Assembly (NCBI RefSeq): GCF_963169125.1 | Contig: NC_084794.1 | Coordinates: 223,259,409 to 223,323,408 of the forward strand | Reading direction: 5' to 3' | DNA: 64,000 nucleotides | Source of the DNA: Humulus lupulus | Lineage: Eukaryota > Streptophyta > Magnoliopsida > Rosales > Cannabaceae | Part shown: piece by piece, positions 58,046-64,000 of the stretch | How positions within the stretch are numbered: position 1 is the first letter of the stretch | Layout: each line of letters begins with the position of its first letter | Translations under genes and position numbers: made by a program | Notes under the pieces: model-generated | What the model saw: the letters and a program-made list of their open reading frames with translations, nothing else | What the model was told of the DNA's origin: nothing | Database searches by the model: none

Positions 58046-58420
58046 ACATGTGTTATACTAAAGTGTAGTATAACACAAAAAATGTGTTATACTAAAGTGT
58101 AGTATAACACAAAAAAAGTGTTATACTAAAGTGTAGTATAACACAAAAAAAAATGTTATACTAAAGTGTAGTATAACACAAAAAAAAGTGTTATATAATC
58201 GACTATAAATAACATAATTCAACTCTTATCTATATATTAAAATAACACAGAAATTGTGTTATTGTTGACAGTACAATAACACATCTGTATAACACTGATA
58301 AAGTGTTATGTAAAGTACCCTGACCTACGATAACATAGTCGGTCTTAACATATCAGAAAGTGTTATCGTATGTTTTGATAACACATTTTTTGTGTTATTA
58401 AAAGCATTTTTTCTTGTAGT
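58046..58420. repeat. CACTA-like subterminal region with hairpin tandem repeats and right terminus
   Basis: Four copies of a roughly 36-bp unit (GTGTTATACT-AAAGTGT-AGTATAACAC plus an A-run), each a 10-bp inverted repeat around a 7-base loop, lie at 58050-58187, followed by a partial copy. Then a mixed set of ATAACAC/GTGTTAT motifs leads to the end TTTTTTCTTGTAGT at 58420. The architecture is that of CACTA subterminal repeats that bind the transposase. Confidence 0.7.
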
Positions 58421-59530
58421 CTGAACGTGTTTCAGTAATGATTTTTTTAAAATCTTCTTCAAGAATAATATAATTGGATGGATGAGTGCTCTTTTTTTTT
58501 CTTTTTCTTTAATGTCCTAATCAAGAGTCAAATACCAATAACTCTTTGAGCGTTCAAGTAGAAAAGTACAGAGATTATGATTTCGCTATGTGTATATATC
58601 TAAGTGACTGTCACAAGGTTGTTTTAGCTTGAATTAAATGGTTAGTTGTTCACTCTAATACTTCGTTTGTTTGGCTGTAATATTTCTTTAATCATTTTAA
58701 CTTGCTTTGTAATCATATTATATTCTTAGGCTTTAATTAGAAAGAGAACTGAACCATAAATTACATTATGAGAATACAACTTCATATTTGGAGTTTATGT
58801 CAAATGTGTGGGACCTTACTTGATTTTGATCCTTCACACACTTATATATATATATGTGTATTTATATATATGACTTGCAGCAATTTTGTAATCATACGTA
58901 TATTTCTTTCAACATTCTTTATTATTAACATAGATATATATATAAAAAAAAAAAAGTAGTGGAATTCAAATAGTATTAACACAGATGTCAAAAATATTAC
59001 TATCTTTGACATTTTGTTTTATGTCATCTTTTAATAATAATTGATGTTAACAATACACTCGTTTGTTTAGTATTGAACAACTATGTGTGTCAAGTTTCAC
59101 TTTTGTTCAGCATATATACAACTTGAATTAAATCTTCAGATAAAAGAAAAAACTTAAATTAAATCGTTAGGAGTGAACTAGTGTATTACACAATTGTGGG
59201 TGAAATCATATTTATATGCAATATGCTCGGTTTAGATTAGAGAATCTTTGAGTTTCAATTTTGTTCAACATATATGCAACTTGATATTTGCATTTGTCTC
59301 TGATTTAGTTTGATGTTGTGTATGCCTTAGTTTTAGCTATACCTGGTTTTGCAATTTTTCTTGTTTAATTATTTTCTATGTTTTGGTTAGTCATAGTACT
59401 TAGGTTCATTTGGCATGCAAACTTGTTTATTTTATACGCAATTGATTTCAACAATAACATGAATATGATAGTTTGTCAAAATCTTATGCTCAATTATAAT
59501 ACAATGACTTGTTATTTACTTATTATTTAG
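58421..59530. other. AT-rich intergenic sequence
   Basis: No gene or transposon signature. TA-rich microsatellite-like runs near 58845-58870 and 58930-58945. The 63-aa ORF at 58768 is not convincing. Confidence 0.5.
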
Positions 59531-60579
59531 ATGGAGAATCCAAAAAATACTATGAATTGTGTCCAAAATGAGGGTGATGTACCACGAAGTAAGGCAGAAT
59601 GGGATCTTGAGACTTTGAATGCATTATGTGATTATTGCATCAAAGAGGTTGAAGATGGACATCGCACCGCCACATATTTAGATAAATTAGGCTATACAAA
59701 CTCAATAACGAATATGAAGAAAGAAACTGGTAGAGTTTATACAAGAGGACAACTAAAAAATAAGTGGGATGCATTAAAAAATGATTGGAAGCTTTGGAAA
59801 CAACTCATTGGCAAAGAAATCGGTTTAGGGTGGAATATAAAAAAAAACTATCGATGCTTCTGATGATTGGTGGAATACTCAATTACAGGTACATATAGTT
59901 ATTCTTAGCTATTATTATGAAGTCAAAATACTATTATATGAAATGTATATTCAACAAAATTCTTTATGTGGACTCATCCCAATGCTGCAAAGTTTTGCAG
60001 ACGGGGAGTTGAACCAGAATTAGAGCAGAAGTTAGATATGATTTTTATGAACACTGTTTCCACGGGAGAGTATGCTTTGACACCTTCATCAGAAATAATT
60101 CCATATGAGTCTTAACAAACTTTTAATGATAATAAAACCTTATTCGAACAACTTGAGAGTAGTGATGAGCCAGAGAAGCCTAATCTTGAAAAATGTCCTG
60201 AAGAGAGAAATAACATGAGATCAACCAAACCACTTGAGAAAATAAATAAAAAAGGAAAAAACGTAAAGGGTAAACGAATAAGATAATTGAACAAATTGGT
60301 TGCCTTGTTGATGTAGTGCATACTAGAAGTAGAAGTATTGAAACAACTAGTGTGAATAGTGAAACTCCAAATTCCCGTATTCCAGCAATTATGAAAGTGT
60401 TAGATTCATTGTCTGGAATTGAGGCTATGAAAGGCTTGTATTTCATTGCAACTCGCTTGTGTGCCGTGAAAGAGAAGAGAGAGAGTTTTATTTCATTGAA
60501 AAATCCTGAGCTCAAGCTTAATTGGCTCAAATATGAGCATGATTTAATTGGCTCAAATATGAGCATGATGCTTAAATAG
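59531..60579 (+). pseudogene. Myb/SANT-like DNA-binding protein, PIF/Harbinger ORF1, broken
   Basis: The first frame (59531-59863) encodes SKAEWDLETLNALCDYCIKE, then GQLKNKWDALKNDWKLWKQL, a Myb/SANT-like domain as in the L10-interacting MYB family and Harbinger ORF1. A one-base change in an A-run near 59847 shifts it; the true frame reads GWNIKKKTIDASDDWW. A GT donor after 59889 and a second exon near 59960 (NAAKFCRRGVEPELEQKLDM) follow, with stops near 60113 and 60282. The last piece (60316-60579) encodes LKNPELKLNWLKYEHDL. The frame is too damaged for function. Confidence 0.8.
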
Positions 60580-61243
60580 CTTAGACATGTAGTATTTACT
60601 TTCAAAATTTTTTGTTATGGCTATTTAATATATGTTTGTTGTATTATTTCTTTTCTCTCTCAAAACTTTGTGTTATGACTCTTTCATATATGATTTGTTA
60701 TAGTGAAAATTATACCTAGTACCCAATTTAAGTTAACCTCTTTAATTTTTACCCATTTTTTAAAACTCTTTGATTAATACCCAAACTATTAATGACTCTA
60801 CCCATTATACAGTGGTCTAGTAAAACTGACAGTGGAATATTATTTAAAGTGGGAAGTAAATGACACGACAGAGGCAAATATTGAGATTTTTACATTGGAC
60901 TTCTAGTAGTGTTTTAAGGGTAATATGGGAAATGTGCTTAAAAAAGTGGGTAATATTCAACTAAATATTATTAGTAGCTATTTTTAGTTAACTAATCCTA
61001 AAACTGGGTATTTTTCAAGTTATCCCTTTGTTATATCATTATGGGTACTTGTAATATTTTCTTTAAAAATTCATATGGTTTGTTGTATTATGAGCTTTTG
61101 ATTGAATGAATATATTTACAATGATACTTTAATCTATTTTGTAAATTATTAATTATATAAATATTGACACATTTGTTTTAATAAATTAGAGATAATAGTA
61201 GATACTTGATGAGGAGATCGAGTTACTACTAGTATGTGTAACC
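60580..61243. other. AT-rich spacer between Harbinger genes
   Basis: No gene is seen. The stretch would lie between the ORF1 and transposase genes of the ancestral element. The sequence near 60720-61020 may be an unrelated small insertion; ends were not found. Confidence 0.4.
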
Positions 61244-62510
61244 ATGTGTCTTATTCAAATTTATTACACAACATACATTGAAAAGACTCATTGTATGAGT
61301 TCTTCACAAATTAGTTATATGTGTTTGATGGAAATATTACAAGGAAATGAAACTAGATGTCATGGGATGTTTAGGATGGAGAGAGATGTTTTCATCATAT
61401 ATGCAATGAATTGGAAGCAAATTATGGATTTAAGGGCTCGAAGGGAGTGTGTGCTCTTGAAATATTAGGCATGTTTTTATTCACGTTAGGTCATGGTGCT
61501 GGAAATCGGTTAACACAAGAGCGATTTTAGCACTCAGGCGAGACAGTTGGTCGATATTTCAACAAGGTTTTAGATTTTTATGTCATATGAGTGTGGATGT
61601 ATTAAAAGCACCAGACCCAGAATTTAAAGAAGTTCCTGAAGAGATATTGAAGGATTCTAGATATATGCCTCATTTTAAGGTAACTCATACTTTAAAGTAA
61701 GCCATTTTTTTCTTTCTAAAGTATAAATTTTTTAATATGATATTTTTTTTATTTTTTCTAGAATTGTATTTGTGCAATAGACAATGTGCATGTGAATGTC
61801 GTTATTCCTCCTGATGATCAAGTACCATTTATTGGTAGAAAAGGGGTAGCAACTCAGAATATTATGGCAATATGTAATTTTGATATGCAGTTTATATATG
61901 CTTATGCTTGGTGGGTAAGTTATGCACATGATACAAGAATATTCTTATCAGCTTTACGTGATCCAACTTCAAATTTTCCAAAACCCCCTCAAAGTTACAA
62001 TTTACACACATTTATCAAATTTTAATATCTTAAGAAGTTTCATAATTTTTTTTATCTCTTATTTGACTGGAAGATATTTTTTAGTGGATGCGAGATACCC
62101 ACAAATGAAATGATTTTTAGGACCATAAAAAGGTCAAAGATACCATCTTCCACAATTTTAATGAGGTAACAAACCTACTGAATATAAGAGGTATTCAACC
62201 AAGCAAACTCTTCTCTTCGAAGTGTTATGGAATGAACTTTTGGAGTATGGAAGAAAAGATGGAAATATTAAGAGATATGCCTAGTTATCCATACATGAAG
62301 CAAGTGCAAATAGTAATTGCGTCAATGATGTTGCATAATTACATTTGAAGGCATGCTAAACATGATCGTCATTTGAGAAAATTAGAAATAATCTAGATTA
62401 CTGACAAGTAATCAAACAATTAATGTTGAAAATGAAGATGAGACTACTATAGTTTCATATTCAAATGAAATGGACAACATCTGAGATCTTGTTGCAACAA
62501 GTTTAATGGG
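61244..62510 (+). pseudogene. PIF/Harbinger DDE transposase, broken
   Basis: Broken frames in order: CNELEANYGFKGSKG (61398-61445), ILGMFLFTLGHGAGNRLTQE, then a stop and GRYFNKVLDF. CICAIDNVHVNVVIP follows (the first catalytic Asp, of the usual GAIDGTH), then the GRKGVATQNIMAICNFDM region. YFLVDARYPQM has the second Asp of VDAGYP. The last part, near 62160-62320, has the GNKPTEYK block and the ERTFG-like Glu in a shifted frame. Frameshifts and stops are frequent. Together with the ORF1 at 59531 this forms one dead PIF/Harbinger element whose termini were not identified. Confidence 0.8.
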
Positions 62511-63062
62511 GAATAATTAATAAAGATCATCACATTTTTCTCCTTTTTATTTTATCTAAATTATTTTACTCTCTCACTATTTGATTAAACTTTGGATTAT
62601 TTGGTATGGTTGCAACTTATTTTCATTTTATCATGTTTAAACAAAACAAAATATTTATATTGAATTCTATCTATTTTTATATTGTTTATTTGAGAAAAAA
62701 CTTACTAATCTTTTTATTGTTTATGTTTTGTAAGACATAATTATTGTCAAAAGAAAAAAAAATTGTGATCAATATTTCCAATAAACTAAAAAAATATATA
62801 TAATTATGGTTTTTTTGTAAATAAAAAGTGTTATAAATATGTAGTGTATGTAAAATTATTATAATAAAATAAAATAAATAAACATGATGTCTATTTTAGT
62901 CATTTTATATTTAAAAGTAATATAAACATCTAGTTTACCAAACACTTAGATTCAACTTTTCCAATTCACATCAATTTAAAGTATATAATTTACCAAACAC
63001 TCAACAAATTTTCCTCACAACACACCTGCTGCTGTTTTTCCCTATAACACAACTACACCTGC
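62511..63062. other. AT-rich stretch with TTTACCAAACACT motifs
   Basis: The repeated 'tttaccaaacact' blocks near 62936 and 62990 are frequent in plant DNA-transposon flanks. A relative occurs inverted near 38430. No gene is visible. Confidence 0.4.
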
Positions 63063-63735
63063 TTTTCCCCACAACAAAGCTATACCGAATTGGCCATTGG
63101 TGAGCTTAAAGAGAAACAAAGAAAAAGAAAAGATAGAGAGATAAGGGAAGGGAAGGAAGTAACGTGAAATTGGCTAACTCCAAAGGTTGCTGGTCATTTT
63201 TCTCTAATTGTATGGACAAATGACCATTTTACCCCTCCTTTTACTTAGCCCCTTAATTAACCTCAATGGTATTTTGGTCATTTGCCTAATAATCTAATTA
63301 CACTAATAATATCCAATTATCCACTAAAATACATCAAACATAGTTATTCCACAAATTAATTTTATTTTACCAATACTCTCAAAATTTGAAAATTCTCAAA
63401 ATACTTTTAGACTCGATCCGAGCCGGACATTTTTCCCCGTTGTGACTTTTCCACTAAAACTGCTCGAAAGGATCCACTTATTTTGATATCACATATATCC
63501 ACATAATAATGTGGTCTCAATGCACACAACACATAATATTTACAATTATACCCTCAACAGGTCAAAATTATGAAAATGCCTATTTTGAACAAAAGTGGGT
63601 CTTTAAACACATTTAACACACATAATCATACATACTCAATTATATAATACTATAATTCACATAAATGCCATTCGTGCCCTCCCAACACACTAATTAAAGT
63701 ACTAAATCTTATTAGGAGTTTTGGGACGCTAAAGA
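63063..63735 (-). mobile_element. Minus-strand Tekay/Del-type LTR fragment
   Basis: On the minus strand the right edge reads AGCGTCCCAAAACTCC, then an 'aataagatttagtac' block and a 'gggagggcacgaatggc' block, the 5' start of LTRs of the 20894 subfamily (expected TGTAACGTCCC). The middle of the LTR, such as the 'atgtggatatatgtgatatc' block, is also seen. The left end fades near 63063, so it is truncated. Confidence 0.6.
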
Positions 63736-64000
63736 GTGGCTAGTCTAAAGTGTCTAAACCGATACCATAGTAGAGCGGGGTCTCTTAGGTGCAAGTTAGC
63801 TAATCTTACCCTAAACTCAGGGTGTACTAATGTCCTCAAAGATGGTGTTTATAGTGTAGGTCAACAACCAAATATCTTCAAAAATAGTTATTTTTTCCGT
63901 GGTATAGGCGAGTTTTAGTACTAGGCTCAACTCGAGATGGGTGATTCAACTATAATGGGGTTATCTTTCTCATGTTAGTTTTGTCATTCTAACCTACAAT
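63736..64000. other. Unassigned sequence at the right end
   Basis: Contains a 60-aa open frame (63736-63918: SLKCLNRYHSRAGSLRCKLA) with no recognised family. It could be the inside of the element to which the LTR fragment belonged. The window ends here. Confidence 0.25.

Overview
This window is intergenic DNA from a large, repeat-rich plant nuclear genome, almost certainly a eudicot. The evidence is nested Ty3/gypsy retrotransposons of the Tat and chromovirus (Tekay/Del-like) types, Mutator-like and PIF/Harbinger transposons, and intron-bearing plant gene fragments (LOG8-, ALA2-, OEP61-, UBP8-like). I cannot name the species. No rRNA, tRNA, CRISPR array or clearly functional host gene is visible. 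Nearly every reading frame carries stops or frameshifts.

Layout. (1) 1-20861: an LTR (family A; its left edge is outside the window) split by a 19.6-kb Tat-lineage element at 513-20127, with two 902-bp LTRs and a GTTAT target duplication. The Tat gag gene is itself split by two solo LTRs (1659-5473 and 6484-8855), each with a perfect 5-bp target duplication. Removing either one restores the gag frame. The element has decayed protease, RT, two RNase H domains and integrase, then a 60-64-bp tandem array, then a spliced antisense gene. (2) 20894-about 34660: an old Tekay-type element. A solo LTR (21266-23955) sits in its 5' LTR, and a younger, 5'-truncated chromodomain element (27566-33513) is embedded in its pol. 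(3) 34920-38511: a Harbinger-type ORF1 relic and a minus-strand LTR. (4) 38521-44250: a 5.7-kb Mutator-like element with about 510-bp inverted repeats and a near-perfect 9-bp target duplication. It carries two convergent genes, a transposase and a GRF zinc-finger gene, and each starts inside a TIR. (5) About 44735-58420: an island of host gene copies, all in + orientation and retaining introns: a RING-H2 piece, a full-length seven-exon LOG8-like gene with one premature stop, two UBP8-type exons, 5' and 3' parts of ALA2, an F-box/LRR piece and two OEP61 exons. Two solo LTRs interrupt it. CACTA-like termini may bound it. (6) 59531-62500: a broken PIF/Harbinger pair (Myb/SANT-like ORF1 and DDE transposase). 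(7) 63063-63735: a minus-strand LTR fragment.

How it fits together: this is a stack of insertions rather than a set of cooperating genes. Many retrotransposon stops look like C-to-T changes at CAG, CAA or CGA codons (or G-to-A at TGG), as expected from deamination of methylated cytosine. The parts most worth following up are the multi-gene capture island with its nearly intact LOG8 copy, the MULE whose TIRs supply the first exons of two convergent genes, and the antisense spliced gene, hairpin array and 20-bp palindrome in the Tat element.
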